64,000 bases of DNA from Marisediminicola antarctica. Its GTDB lineage: Bacteria > Actinomycetota > Actinomycetes > Actinomycetales > Microbacteriaceae. Below are positions 17,796 to 27,673 of this stretch, piece by piece. Location: NCBI RefSeq assembly GCF_009930795.1, contig NZ_CP017146.1:1240001-1304000 (forward strand). The letters run 5' to 3'. A program made the translations under genes and the position numbers. A model generated the notes under the pieces. That model was not told where the DNA came from, searched no databases, and saw nothing but the letters and a program-made list of their open reading frames with translations. Every line of letters begins with the position of its first letter. The first letter of the stretch is position 1.

Positions 17796-18587
17796 CCACC
17801 CTCGCCACCCTCGACAGCCACGGTCACGCTCTGTGGCGGAAGTCCAGCGGATGCCCGCAACCGGATGCTGCTCGGAAGCACTCCGCAGGAGACCGCGCTT
17901 CCCGCCACCCTCCGCCTCGGCGAGGTGCTCGATTTCGTCGGCGCACATTTCGCCGACCGCGCTTCCACGGCAGAGCTCGCCGACGAGTTCGGCCTCGACC
18001 AGCTCCTTCGCCGCCAGACCGGCTCGCTCTCCGGCGGGCAGAAGCGCCGCCTCAGCGTCGCGCTCGCCTTCGTCGGCCGCCCGAAGCTTGTGCTGCTCGA
18101 CGAACCCACCACCGGCCTCGACGTGGACGCGCGCCGCACACTGTGGGACGCCCTCCGCTCGCAGCACGAGCGCGGTGCGACGATCGTGGTGACGAGCCAC
18201 TACCTCGAGGAGATCGAGGCGCTCGCGCAACGCGTCGTCGTGATGGGAGAGGGACGGGTGCTCGCCGACGACAGCCTCGCCGGCGTCCTCGACCGGGTCG
18301 GGCTCGCGAGGGCGCGGCTCGAGTCGGGGCAGCTCGATCGTGTCGCGACCCTGCCGGGTGTCGACAGGGTCGATCCGGGGAGCGGGACATCTGCGTCCTT
18401 CTTCGTGCGCTCCTCGGATGAGTTCGTCGTCTCCCTCGTGCGCTCGGGCATCGGGTTCCGCGGACTGAGCGTGCGTGGTGCGACGCTCGAGGAGGCGTTC
18501 CTGTCGCGCACCGGCGGTGCGCGCTCTGCGGCCGGTACCAGAGCGGCTGTGCGGACGACCTCGTCGTCCACAGGGGAGGAATCCTGA
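17792..18587 (+). pseudogene. ABC transporter ATP-binding protein, internally deleted
   Basis: The ATG at 17792 overlaps the regulator stop and opens MTTLATLDSHGHALW. The frame is then lost: the rest of the ATPase resumes one frame away at about 17845 (ARNRMLLGSTPQETALPATL) and runs to 18587. The missing ~60 residues include Walker A (GxxGxGKS). What remains holds Q-loop TPQE, signature LSGGQKRR, Walker B KLVLLDEPTTGLD and the H-loop TSHYLEE. Without Walker A it cannot bind ATP normally. A deletion with a frameshift is the simplest reading; translation from an internal ATG at 17865 would give a 240-residue fragment. Confidence 0.85.
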
Positions 18588-19139
18588 TGTCCACCGCCCG
18601 CCTCACCTTCGTCCACGCGAAGTACACCCTGCTCGAGACCGCGCGGGTGCCGATCGCAATCATCGGCGGGCTGGTGTTTCCGGCACTCTCGCTGCTCTTC
18701 TTCGTCAGGGGTGCTCGGACTCGCGTCAATCCTCCCGGTGATCGTGATCGGGGCCCTCGCGACCGAGGCGACCGCCGATCCCTGGCGTATTCTCGTGGGG
18801 CTCGGGGCGCTCGCCGTCGCCTCGCTGCCGTTTATGTTCCTCGGCATTGCTATCGGTTACTCGATGCCCTCGAAGGCGGCCATCGCGGTCGTTCAGGTGG
18901 CGATGTTTGGGCTCGCGTTCGCCGGTGGGCTGTTCCTGCCGCCGTTCCTGTTCGCGGACTGGCTCAACGCCCTGTCCCGGTTCCTGCCGTCGCGCCAGGC
19001 TCGCGAGTTCGTCATCTGGGCGGTGCAGGGCGGCGGGCTCGAGTCGTGGGTCTGGATGGGAATCCTCCTCTGGACCGCCGGGTCGCTTGCGCTCGCGCTG
19101 GTGCTGTTCCGGCGGGACGAGGGGCGCCGGTACCTCTGA
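18587..19139 (+). pseudogene. ABC-2 type permease, internally deleted
   Basis: Starts normally at ATG 18587, overlapping the ATPase stop, with MSTARLTFVHAKYTLLETAR and one membrane helix (FPALSLLFFV). At about 18708 it jumps frame into the C-terminal half (LGLASILPVIVIGALATEAT onward), which ends normally at 19139. Intact homologues are about 240-250 residues; about 60-70 residues in the middle are absent here. With the neighbouring ATPase also deleted, the exporter is non-functional. The C-terminal half alone has an in-frame ATG at 18711. A 6-bp hairpin (CTGACC/GGTCAG, 19136-19151) straddles the end. Confidence 0.85.
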
Positions 19140-19147
19140 CCTGCGGG

Positions 19148-19633
19148 TCAGGCCCCGGAGTCCAGGTGCACGTCGCGCGCCTCGCCCTTTCGAGCCCTGG
19201 GCGAGGCGATGCGGATGCTCGCAGCGGCGACCAGCCCGCTCCACAGCATCCAGGCGATGGAGCCGACGGCATCGATGACCGCCAGTGACTGCGCGCCCTC
19301 CCACCCGCCGATGAAGCTCATCGCCGAGCCCGGGAGGGCGCCGATCAGCACGAACAGCCCAGAGACGAGCAGGCCGCAGATGAAGCCGGTCACGGGGATG
19401 CGGGGGAGAAGGGCGAATACGGCCGCGATGAGTATGCCGTAGAGCGCGGCGAGGGGCGCAAGGAAGTAGAAACCGGTGAGCAGCGCGCGGGGCGCGGCGA
19501 TCACCGCTTCGGTCAGAGAGAAGCCTTCGCCCGCGACGAGCAGCTGCACGATGTTCACGCCCCACCCGCCGAGGAGCGACCCCACGGTCACGACGCTCGC
19601 ATACACCAGGAGCCTGACGGATCCGGTTCTCAT
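19148..19633 (-). CDS. Hypothetical four-helix membrane protein
   Basis: 161 residues with four hydrophobic segments (near residues 8-30, 43-75, 78-102 and 116-137) and a short basic C-terminal tail (ASPRARKGEARD). No family recognised. ATG 19633 gives a standard N-terminus (MRTGSVRLL). It is convergent with the broken ABC operon and lies 66 bases past the prpE stop's far side on the same strand. Confidence 0.65.
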   Translation of the reverse strand: MRTGSVRLLVYASVVTVGSLLGGWGVNIVQLLVAGEGFSLTEAVIAAPRALLTGFYFLAPLAALYGILIAAVFALLPRIPVTGFICGLLVSGLFVLIGALPGSAMSFIGGWEGAQSLAVIDAVGSIAWMLWSGLVAAASIRIASPRARKGEARDVHLDSGA

Positions 19634-19713
19634 GATGCCAGCTTGACACAGCCGCTCCCCATTGCGGAGACGCGCGGGCGTCGTTGATGTGAGCGCCACC
19701 CCAGACCACGACC

Positions 19714-21645
19714 TCAGACGGCGGCCGACGCCACCGTCGCCGCGATGATGTCGATGGCTGCGGGGTCATCGATCGTCGGAGGCACGACGTAGTCCTCGCC
19801 GTTCACGATCTGCCGCATCGTCTTGCGGAGGATCTTGCCCGACCGCGTCTTCGGCAGAGCCTGGATCACCACGGCGTCCCGGAAGGCGGCGACCGCGCCG
19901 ATCTGCTCGCGCATCATCGCGACGAGCTCGGCAGCGAGCTGCTCCTCGGCAATCGTCACCCCGTGCTTGAGCACGACATAGCCGACGGGCTTCTGCCCCT
20001 TGATCTCGTCGTGCACCCCGATAACGGCGCACTCCGCTACGGCCGGATGCTGCGAGAGCACCTGCTCCATCGATCCGGTCGACAGCCGGTGGCCGGCCAC
20101 ATTGATGATGTCGTCGGTGCGGCCCATCACGTAGAGGTAGCCTTCGCGGTCGAAGTAGCCCGAATCGCCGGTGAGGTAGTAGCCGGGGAATGCTGACAGG
20201 TAGGTCGCTACATACCGCTCGTCGCCGTTCCACAGCGTCGCGAGGGTTCCGGGCGGCAGCGGCAGCTTGATCACGATGTTGCCCTCGGCCAGGTGCGGCA
20301 GGGGAGTGCCGTGTTCGTCGACGATCCCGACCTGGAAGCCGGGCACCGGGAACGACGGGGAGCCCGCCCGCAGCGGCAGCTTCTCCAGCCCGCGCGGGCT
20401 CGCGCAAATCGCCCACCCGGTTTCGGTCTGCCACCAGTGGTCGACGACGGGCTTCTCGAGCAGCGCGGTCGCCCACGTCCAGGTGTCCGGGTCGAGGCGC
20501 TCGCCGGCGAGGAATAGCGCGTCGAGGCAGCCGAGATCGTACTTCTCGGCGAGTGTCGCGTGCGGGTCGGCCTTGCGGATCGCGCGCAGCGCGGTCGGGG
20601 CGGTGAACAGCACCTTGACCCTGTGCTCAGAGACGACGCGCCAGAACGCACCGGCATCCGGGGTGCCCACGGGCTTCCCCTCGTACAGCACGGTCGTCGC
20701 GCCCGCGATGAGCGGCCCATAGACGATGTAGGAGTGGCCGACGACCCAGCCGACGTCGCTCGCCGTCCACATCACGTCTCCCGGGTGGATGTCGTAGATG
20801 TTCTCCATCGACCAGGCCATCGCGACCGCGTGCCCGCCGTTGTCCCGCACGACGCCCTTCGGTGCTCCCGTCGTGCCCGACGTGTAGAGGATGTACAGCG
20901 GGTCGGTCGCGGCGACTCCGACGGGCGGATGCGGGGCGGCGAAGGGCGACCGCTCGTCCCAGTCCCACCACTGAGTTCCGGGGAAGCTGAACTCCGCGGC
21001 CGAGCCCGGCACCTCGGTGCGGTTCTTGACGATGACGGTGGCGACCGAGCCGGTGCTGAGGGCGAGGGCGTCGACAATCGTCGGCAGGTACTCGACGACC
21101 CGGCTCGGTTCGATGCCGCCGGATGCCGTGACGATGACTTTCGGCTGGGCGTCGTCGAGCCGGGCCGCGAGCTCCTTCGCCGCGAAGCCGCCGAAGACGA
21201 CGGAGTGCACGGCGCCGAGCCTGGCGCAGGCGAGCATCGCGGTGACGGCCTGCGGCATCATCGGCATGTAGATGACGACGCGGTCGCCCTTGACGACCCC
21301 GGCGTCGGCAAGCACCCCGGCGAACCGCGCGACCTTGTCGAGCAGTGTTGCGTAGCTGTAGCTCTTCTTCTTCCCGACCACGGGAGAGTCGTAGATGAGC
21401 GCGGCGGTCTCGCCGCGGCCCGCGAGCACGTGCCGGTCGAGCGCGTTGAAGCACGTGTTCATGACGCCGTCGGGGAACCACCGGTAGAGCGGGGCCTCCG
21501 TGTCATCGAGCGCGACCGTCGGCGGGGTGTCCCACTCAATGCCGCCCGCCGCGTCGAGCCAGAAGCGCCCCGGCTCACTCTCGCTACGGGCCACGCTCTG
21601 CCGGTATGCTCCGGACGCGTGCGGGCCGCTGCTGCTGTTTTCCAT
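19714..21645 (-). CDS. prpE: Propionate--CoA ligase
   Basis: 643-residue acyl-CoA synthetase of the acetyl/propionyl type: acid + ATP + CoA to acyl-CoA + AMP. An ACS N-terminal domain is followed by YTSGTTGAPKG at residues 254-264, WWQTETGW, YLTGDSGY, GRTDDIINVAGHRLSTG and the catalytic lysine in LPKTRSGKILRK. GHRLST is a PrpE/Acs-type motif; assignment to propionate rests mainly on the divergent gntR-prpD-prpB-prpC genes. ATG 21645 has GGGGAG seven bases upstream; an in-frame ATG at 21660 is an alternative. The shared promoter region carries two TGTATACA sites. Confidence 0.92.
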   Translation of the reverse strand: MENSSSGPHASGAYRQSVARSESEPGRFWLDAAGGIEWDTPPTVALDDTEAPLYRWFPDGVMNTCFNALDRHVLAGRGETAALIYDSPVVGKKKSYSYATLLDKVARFAGVLADAGVVKGDRVVIYMPMMPQAVTAMLACARLGAVHSVVFGGFAAKELAARLDDAQPKVIVTASGGIEPSRVVEYLPTIVDALALSTGSVATVIVKNRTEVPGSAAEFSFPGTQWWDWDERSPFAAPHPPVGVAATDPLYILYTSGTTGAPKGVVRDNGGHAVAMAWSMENIYDIHPGDVMWTASDVGWVVGHSYIVYGPLIAGATTVLYEGKPVGTPDAGAFWRVVSEHRVKVLFTAPTALRAIRKADPHATLAEKYDLGCLDALFLAGERLDPDTWTWATALLEKPVVDHWWQTETGWAICASPRGLEKLPLRAGSPSFPVPGFQVGIVDEHGTPLPHLAEGNIVIKLPLPPGTLATLWNGDERYVATYLSAFPGYYLTGDSGYFDREGYLYVMGRTDDIINVAGHRLSTGSMEQVLSQHPAVAECAVIGVHDEIKGQKPVGYVVLKHGVTIAEEQLAAELVAMMREQIGAVAAFRDAVVIQALPKTRSGKILRKTMRQIVNGEDYVVPPTIDDPAAIDIIAATVASAAV

Positions 21646-21682
21646 CGAAATTCTCCCCATCGAGACTCGCCGAACCCAAGTG

Positions 21683-21690
21683 TGTATACA
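21683..21690. promoter_or_regulatory. GntR operator half of pair (site 1)
   Basis: TGTATACA, a perfect palindrome, lies 38 bp upstream of prpE. The identical word recurs exactly 63 bp away, about six helical turns, just before gntR. The pair probably binds the FadR/FCD-type GntR regulator encoded next to it. Confidence 0.7.
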
Positions 21691-21745
21691 GAAAGTTGCT
21701 AAAGTATGGCACATTTCAGTGATTTTGCCGATAAGGTCGGAAGAC

Positions 21746-21753
21746 TGTATACA
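21746..21753. promoter_or_regulatory. GntR operator half of pair (site 2)
   Basis: Second TGTATACA, 23 bp upstream of the gntR start. The AT-rich 55 bp between the two copies must contain both divergent promoters, so one regulator could shut both directions, possibly by looping. Confidence 0.7.
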
Positions 21754-21775
21754 TTTGTTCCTGTTGGAGGTAAGC

Positions 21776-22432
21776 ATGGCGGTGCCTGCACGAGCCAGTG
21801 ATCGGGCCTACCTTGCCCTGCGCGGCGAGATCATCGACTGGGAGCTTCCGCCCGGCAGCATTCTCGGCGAGGTCGATCAGGCGGCGCGGCTCGGGGTCTC
21901 GCGCACTCCGGTGCGCGAGGCCCTCGCGCGGCTCACCGCCGACGGCCTCGTCGCGGCCCAGGCGGGCAGAGGGCTCGTCGTCACGGACATCTCGATCGAC
22001 AACATCCGTGAGCTCTTCGAGGTACGAGAGGCGCTCGAAATGCAGGCCGCCAGGCTCGCCGCAAGCCGGGGCGAAACAGCGGTGTTCGCCGCCCTGGAGC
22101 GGGAGTTCGTCGCGGTGCCCGACCTGCTCGAGCGCGACGATCCGGCCCGGCACGCCTACTACGGCCTCGTGCAGCGTTTCGACGAGGCGATGGATGACGC
22201 CGTCGCCAACGCCTACCTCGTCGCAGCCCTGCGCAGCCTGCGCACCCATCTCGTGCGCGTGCGCCGGCTCGCGAAGGACAACCCGGCGCGGCTCTCGACC
22301 GCGGCATCCGAGCACCTCCTCATCGTGCAGGCCGTCGTCGCCGGCGACGCCGACCTGGCAGCCCACGCCACCCACGTGCACCTCCACCACGCCCTCGCGA
22401 GCGCACTCGCGTCGACCAAGCCCGCCCCCTGA
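21776..22432 (+). CDS. GntR family regulator of propionate catabolism
   Basis: 218-residue FadR-subfamily regulator. The N-terminal winged helix carries [20 protein letters not shown] and [18 protein letters not shown] (residues ~8-70). An all-helical FCD effector domain follows ([17 protein letters not shown], then EHLLIVQAV and a C-terminal helix with HVHLHHAL; the histidines and Asp/Glu fit metal-assisted ligand binding). ATG 21776 has TTGGAGG at good spacing. It is first gene of the prpDBC operon and divergent from prpE. It likely represses both from the TGTATACA pair, with 2-methylcitrate or propionyl-CoA as a plausible inducer. Confidence 0.9.
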   Translation: MAVPARASDRAYLALRGEIIDWELPPGSILGEVDQAARLGVSRTPVREALARLTADGLVAAQAGRGLVVTDISIDNIRELFEVREALEMQAARLAASRGETAVFAALEREFVAVPDLLERDDPARHAYYGLVQRFDEAMDDAVANAYLVAALRSLRTHLVRVRRLAKDNPARLSTAASEHLLIVQAVVAGDADLAAHATHVHLHHALASALASTKPAP

Positions 22433-22475
22433 CACACGCGCGACCCGCCCCACGTCTTTACCGAAAGGAACCACC

Positions 22476-23993
22476 GTGCAGCTCCACCACGTTCGAGTCC
22501 ACCGCAGCGACGAGAATCTTGCCCGAGAGGACCAGCTCGCCTGGAAGATCGCCGAGGTCGCCGTCGACCCGGTCGAGGTCACGCCCGAGGTGACCGAGAT
22601 GGTCATCAACCGCTTCATCGACAACGCCGCCGTCGTGACGGCCTCGCTCACCCGCGGCCCTGTGGTGGCCGCACGCAGCCAGGCCGCGGCGCATCCGGTA
22701 TCGACCGGCGGAGCGGGATCGAGCGTCTTCGGACTCGGCGAACGCCACAGCCCCGAGTGGGCTGCCTGGGCCAACGGCGTCGCCGTGCGCGAGCTCGACT
22801 ACCACGACACCTTCCTCGCGGCCGAGTACTCGCACCCCGGCGACAACATTCCGCCGATCCTCGCCGTCGCCCAGCACCTCGGCTGCGACGGCCTGGCGCT
22901 CCTGCGCGGCGTCGTCACCGGCTACGAGGTGCAGGTCGACCTCGTCAAGGCGATCAGCCTGCACAAGCACAAGATCGACCACGTCGCCCACCTCGGCCCG
23001 AGCGCCGCCGCCGGAATCGGCACGATGCTCGGCCTGCCGGCCGAGACGATCTTCCAGGCCATCGGCCAGGCGTTGCACACGACGACCGCCACGCGCCAGT
23101 CGCGCAAGGGTGAGATCTCCAGCTGGAAGGCGCACGCCCCGGCCTTCGCAGGAAAGATGGCCGTCGAGGCCGTCGACCGGGCGATGCGCGGCCAGACGAG
23201 CCCCACCCCGATCTACGAGGGGGAGGACGGCGTGATCGCGTGGCTCCTCGACGGGCCGGATGCCGCCTACGAGGTGCCGCTGCCCGCGCGCGGCGAGGCC
23301 AAAGCCGGCATCCTCGACACCTACACAAAGGAGCACTCGGCCGAATACCAGGCCCAGGCGCTCATCGACCTCGCCCGGCGCTTCCACGAGAACCACCCCG
23401 AGCTGCGCGACGGGCGCCGGATCGACGCCGTCGTGATCCACACCTCGCACCACACCCACAACGTGATCGGCTCCGGCGCGAACGACCCGCAGAAGTACGA
23501 CCCGACCGCGAGCCGTGAGACTCTCGACCACTCCATCCCCTACATCTTCACCGTCGCCCTCCAGGACGGCGAGTGGCACCACGAGCGCTCCTACGCCCCC
23601 GAGCGTGCGGGGCGCCCGGACACAGTGGCCCTCTGGCAGCGGGTGACGACCGCTGAGGATGCCGAGTGGACGCGCCGTTACCACTCCACTGACCCGGCCG
23701 AGAAGGCGTTCGGCGGGCGGGTCGAGATCACCCTCGACGACGGCACCCGGATCGTCGACGAGATCGCCGTCGCGGACGCGCATCCGCTCGGCGCCCGGCC
23801 ATTCGCCCGTGAGCAGTACCTGACCAAATTCCGCACCCTCGCCGACGGCGTGCTCGAGCAGGCCGAGACCGAGCGGTTCCTCGAGCTCGTGCAGCGACTT
23901 CCGCAGCTGACCCCGGCCGAGCTCGGCGGGCTCAGTCTGATGCCGCGTGTGGGCCTGTTCGACTCGATCACCGCCCCGAAGGGACTCTTCTGA
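22476..23993 (+). CDS. prpD: 2-Methylcitrate dehydratase
   Basis: 505-residue MmgE/PrpD-family enzyme that dehydrates 2-methylcitrate to 2-methyl-cis-aconitate. Family landmarks: [62 protein letters not shown] and [18 protein letters not shown]. Length is normal. GTG 22476 is chosen because CGAAAGGAA lies just upstream and the sequence before it overlaps gntR. It follows gntR by 43 bases. The stop overlaps the prpB ATG (TGATG). Confidence 0.94.
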   Translation: MQLHHVRVHRSDENLAREDQLAWKIAEVAVDPVEVTPEVTEMVINRFIDNAAVVTASLTRGPVVAARSQAAAHPVSTGGAGSSVFGLGERHSPEWAAWANGVAVRELDYHDTFLAAEYSHPGDNIPPILAVAQHLGCDGLALLRGVVTGYEVQVDLVKAISLHKHKIDHVAHLGPSAAAGIGTMLGLPAETIFQAIGQALHTTTATRQSRKGEISSWKAHAPAFAGKMAVEAVDRAMRGQTSPTPIYEGEDGVIAWLLDGPDAAYEVPLPARGEAKAGILDTYTKEHSAEYQAQALIDLARRFHENHPELRDGRRIDAVVIHTSHHTHNVIGSGANDPQKYDPTASRETLDHSIPYIFTVALQDGEWHHERSYAPERAGRPDTVALWQRVTTAEDAEWTRRYHSTDPAEKAFGGRVEITLDDGTRIVDEIAVADAHPLGARPFAREQYLTKFRTLADGVLEQAETERFLELVQRLPQLTPAELGGLSLMPRVGLFDSITAPKGLF

Positions 23994-24892
23994 TGCTCTA
24001 CGCCACCACGACCCCGGCCGCCAAGCGCGCCGCTTTCCGCGAGCGTCTCGCGACGGGAGAGCTGCTGAGCTTGCCCGGTGCGTTCAACCCGCTGAGCGCC
24101 CGGCTCATCCAAGACAAGGGCTTCGACGGCGTCTACATCTCCGGTGCGGTGATCAGCGCGGACCTCGGCCTGCCCGATATTGGTCTCACGACCCTCACCG
24201 AGGTCGCCACGCGGGCGCGTCAGATCGCGCGCATGACCGACCTGCCGGCAATCGTCGACGCCGACACCGGATTCGGTGAGCCGATGAACGTCGCGCGCAC
24301 GGTGCAGGAGCTGGAGGATGCCGGGGTCGCCGGCCTGCACATCGAAGACCAGATCAACCCGAAGCGGTGCGGCCACCTCGATGGCAAGGCCGTCGTCGAT
24401 GAGGCCACCGCCATCAAGCGCATCCGCGCAGCCGTCTCCGGGCGCCGCGACCCGAACCTGCTCATCATGGCGCGCACCGACATCCGCGCGATCGACGGGA
24501 TGACCGCCGCGACCGACCGGGCGAAGGCCCTCGTGGATGCCGGTGCCGACGCGATCTTCCCCGAGGCGATGGCCGACCTCGCCGAGTTCGAGGCGATGCG
24601 GGCCGCGGTCGACGTGCCGATCCTCGCGAACATGACCGAGTTCGGCAAGAGCGAGCTGTTCACCACCCGCCAGCTCGCCGACATCGGGGTGAATATCGTC
24701 ATCTACCCCGTCTCACTGCTGCGGATCGCGATGGGGGCCGCGGAGCGCGGACTCGACGTTCTCCGCAGCGAGGGCACCCTCGAGCCGGTCGTCGCCGAGA
24801 TGCAACACCGCGCGAGGCTCTACGAACTGCTTGACTACGAGGGCTACAACGCGTTCGACTCGAGCGTGTTCAATTTCACGGTCGCGCGATGA
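23993..24892 (+). CDS. prpB: Methylisocitrate lyase
   Basis: 299-residue member of the isocitrate lyase/PEP mutase superfamily that splits 2-methylisocitrate to pyruvate and succinate. The signature KRCGH with the catalytic cysteine is at residues 124-128, DADTGFGE (metal-binding Asp/Glu) at 89-96, and ARTDIRAIDG near 160. Translation is coupled to prpD (overlapping TGATG) and its stop overlaps an upstream candidate start of prpC. Confidence 0.95.
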   Translation: MLYATTTPAAKRAAFRERLATGELLSLPGAFNPLSARLIQDKGFDGVYISGAVISADLGLPDIGLTTLTEVATRARQIARMTDLPAIVDADTGFGEPMNVARTVQELEDAGVAGLHIEDQINPKRCGHLDGKAVVDEATAIKRIRAAVSGRRDPNLLIMARTDIRAIDGMTAATDRAKALVDAGADAIFPEAMADLAEFEAMRAAVDVPILANMTEFGKSELFTTRQLADIGVNIVIYPVSLLRIAMGAAERGLDVLRSEGTLEPVVAEMQHRARLYELLDYEGYNAFDSSVFNFTVAR

Positions 24893-24930
24893 CCTCGCCG
24901 ACCGCAGCCGCCCAGAAAAGGAGCGAACCG

Positions 24931-26043
24931 ATGACTGAACCAGAAATCCGCAAGGGCCTGAGCGGTGTCGTCGTCGACTACACCGCCGTCTCGAAGGTCA
25001 ACCCCGACACCAACTCCCTGCTCTATCGCGGCTACCCCGTTCAGGAGCTCGCGGCATCCTGCATCTTCGAGGAGGTCGCCTACCTGCTCTGGCACGGCGA
25101 GCTCCCGACGCCGGACCAGCTGCTCGAGTTCGAGACGCTCGAGCGGTCGATGCGCCACCTCGACCACGCCGTCAAGCGCGTGATCGACGAACTTCCGCTC
25201 ACCTGCCACCCGATGGACGTCGTGCGTACCGCCGTCAGCGTGATCGGCGCACGCGACCCGCGAGCGGAGGACTCCTCGCCGGAGGAGAACCTCGCCAAGT
25301 CGATCCGCCTCATGGCCGCGCTTCCCGCGATCATCGCCTACGACCAGCGCCGACGCCGCGACCTGCACCTCGTCGAGCCGCGCGACGACCTGGCCTACTC
25401 GGCCAACTTCCTGCACATGACCTTCGGGGAGGTGCCGGAGCTCGCCGTCGTCAGCGCCTTCGACGTCTCGATGATCCTCTACGCCGAACACTCCTTCAAC
25501 GCGTCGACCTTCGCCGCTCGCGTGATCACCTCGACCCTGTCCGACCTGTACTCGGCGGTGACCGGCGCGATCGGCGCCCTCAAGGGCGCGCTGCACGGCG
25601 GCGCCAACGAAGCGGTCATGCACGTCTTCGACGAAATCGGCTCCGCAGACCGCGCCGAGGAGTGGCTCGACACCGCGCTCGCCGAGAAGCGCAAGATCAT
25701 GGGCTTCGGACACCGCGTCTACAAGAACGGCGACTCCCGGGTGCCGACGATGAAGGCGGCACTAGACACCCTCATCGAGCACTACGACCGCCCCGACCTC
25801 GCCGACCTCTACGACCAGCTCGAGGCGACGATGGGCGCGCGCAAGGCGATCAAGCCGAACCTCGACTACCCGAGCGGGCCCGCGTACCACCTCATTGGCT
25901 TCGACACCGCGATGTTCACGCCCCTGTTCGTGGCGAGCCGCATCACCGGGTGGACGGCGCACATTCGGGAGCAGGCGGCATCCAACGCCCTGATTCGCCC
26001 GCTGAGCCTCTACAACGGGCCGGAGGAACGCCACATTGGCTGA
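24931..26043 (+). CDS. prpC: 2-Methylcitrate synthase
   Basis: 370-residue citrate-synthase-fold enzyme that condenses propionyl-CoA and oxaloacetate. Catalytic elements: LHGGANEAVM and GFGHRVYKNGDSR (His), and the C-terminal FVASRITGWTAHI segment. The N-terminal EIRKGLSGVVVDYTAVSKV is typical of methylcitrate synthases. ATG 24931 is preceded by AAAAGGAG at ideal spacing. An in-frame ATG at 24889 overlaps the prpB stop (ATGA) but lacks a ribosome site; using it would add 14 residues. Last gene of the operon. Confidence 0.93.
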   Translation: MTEPEIRKGLSGVVVDYTAVSKVNPDTNSLLYRGYPVQELAASCIFEEVAYLLWHGELPTPDQLLEFETLERSMRHLDHAVKRVIDELPLTCHPMDVVRTAVSVIGARDPRAEDSSPEENLAKSIRLMAALPAIIAYDQRRRRDLHLVEPRDDLAYSANFLHMTFGEVPELAVVSAFDVSMILYAEHSFNASTFAARVITSTLSDLYSAVTGAIGALKGALHGGANEAVMHVFDEIGSADRAEEWLDTALAEKRKIMGFGHRVYKNGDSRVPTMKAALDTLIEHYDRPDLADLYDQLEATMGARKAIKPNLDYPSGPAYHLIGFDTAMFTPLFVASRITGWTAHIREQAASNALIRPLSLYNGPEERHIG

Positions 26044-26071
26044 CGATGCGCCCGCGGCGCCCTCGGCGTGA

Positions 26072-26911
<840 letters not shown>

Positions 26912-26966
26912 ACCCCGCCAGGGTCGGGGGCACTATCGACAACCAGCGACGCGAGAGGGAGTGCAC

Positions 26967-27281
26967 GTGGCCTGGGTCGTATTAATCGCATCGGGCGTGC
27001 TCGAGTCCGTCTGGGCATCCGCGCTGGGCGCATCCGACAACTTCACGCGACCCAAGCCGACGGTACTCTTTGCCGTGTCGTTGGTACTGAGCATGGCCGG
27101 TCTCGCTTATGCGATGACCGACATCTCCGTCGGCACCGCCTACGCCGTCTGGGTCGGCATCGGCGCGGTCCTCACCGTCGTGATCGCTGTCGCCCGCAAG
27201 AAGGAGACCCTCTCCCTCGGCCGTTCGGCACTCCTCGTCGTCCTCATCGGCTGCATCATCGGGCTCAAGGTGGTGAGCTAG
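26967..27281 (+). CDS. SMR family exporter subunit 1
   Basis: 104-residue four-helix small multidrug resistance protein. The essential membrane glutamate is Glu13 (VLESVWASALG) and the motif GTAYAVWVGIGA in helix 3 resembles the SugE/Gdx guanidinium-exporter branch more than EmrE. GTG 26967 is chosen because AGAGGGAG is well spaced and the resulting N-terminus MAWVVL matches its partner; GTG 26961 is in frame too. It overlaps the next gene by one base and probably forms a heterodimer with it. Confidence 0.88.
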   Translation: MAWVVLIASGVLESVWASALGASDNFTRPKPTVLFAVSLVLSMAGLAYAMTDISVGTAYAVWVGIGAVLTVVIAVARKKETLSLGRSALLVVLIGCIIGLKVVS

Positions 27282-27658
27282 TGGCCTGGGTCGTCCTGTT
27301 CATCAGCGCCGCGCTCGAGGCGGTCTGGGCCACCGCGCTCGGCGCGAGCGACGGCCTCAGCGAGATCGTGCCGACGATCGTTTTCGGCGTCGCGCTCACC
27401 AGCAGCATGGCCACGCTGGCCTACGCCGCCACACAGATCCCGATCAGCACCGCCTACGCGGTGTGGGCAGGAACCGGCGCGGCACTGACCGTCTCCTACG
27501 GCATGCTCACCGGTCAGGAGGTCGTCACCGTGCTGCGCGTGCTCTTTCTGATCGGGATCGTGGGGAGCGTCATCGGCCTCAAGTTGCTCAAGAGCGCGCC
27601 GCCCGGTTCGCTCCAGGGGCGCGCCGGGCTGGGCGCTCGCTCAGCCGAACAGCGCTGA
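27281..27658 (+). CDS. SMR family exporter subunit 2
   Basis: 125-residue SMR protein paralogous to the preceding one (MAWVVLFISAALEAVWATAL, Glu13, then STAYAVWAGTGAALT). It has a ~25-residue polar C-terminal tail not usual for SMR proteins (PPGSLQGRAGLGARSAEQR). The GTG start overlaps the upstream TAG (TAGTG), typical of obligate pairs such as YkkCD/EbrAB. Likely exports cationic compounds such as guanidinium derivatives or quaternary ammoniums. It is convergent with the metallo-hydrolase 15 bases away. Confidence 0.86.
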   Translation: MAWVVLFISAALEAVWATALGASDGLSEIVPTIVFGVALTSSMATLAYAATQIPISTAYAVWAGTGAALTVSYGMLTGQEVVTVLRVLFLIGIVGSVIGLKLLKSAPPGSLQGRAGLGARSAEQR

Positions 27659-27673
27659 ACCGGTCAGCAGGCG

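Noticed and set aside
17792-19139. Programmed frameshifting to express the ABC genes
   Set aside because: Shifting frame cannot restore the missing Walker A or the central permease helices, so deletion is the better reading.
26912-26966. Guanidine riboswitch before the SMR pair
   Set aside because: The gap is only 55 bases and shows just a 5-bp GACCC/GGGTC stem; no ykkC or mini-ykkC ACGR loops were found.
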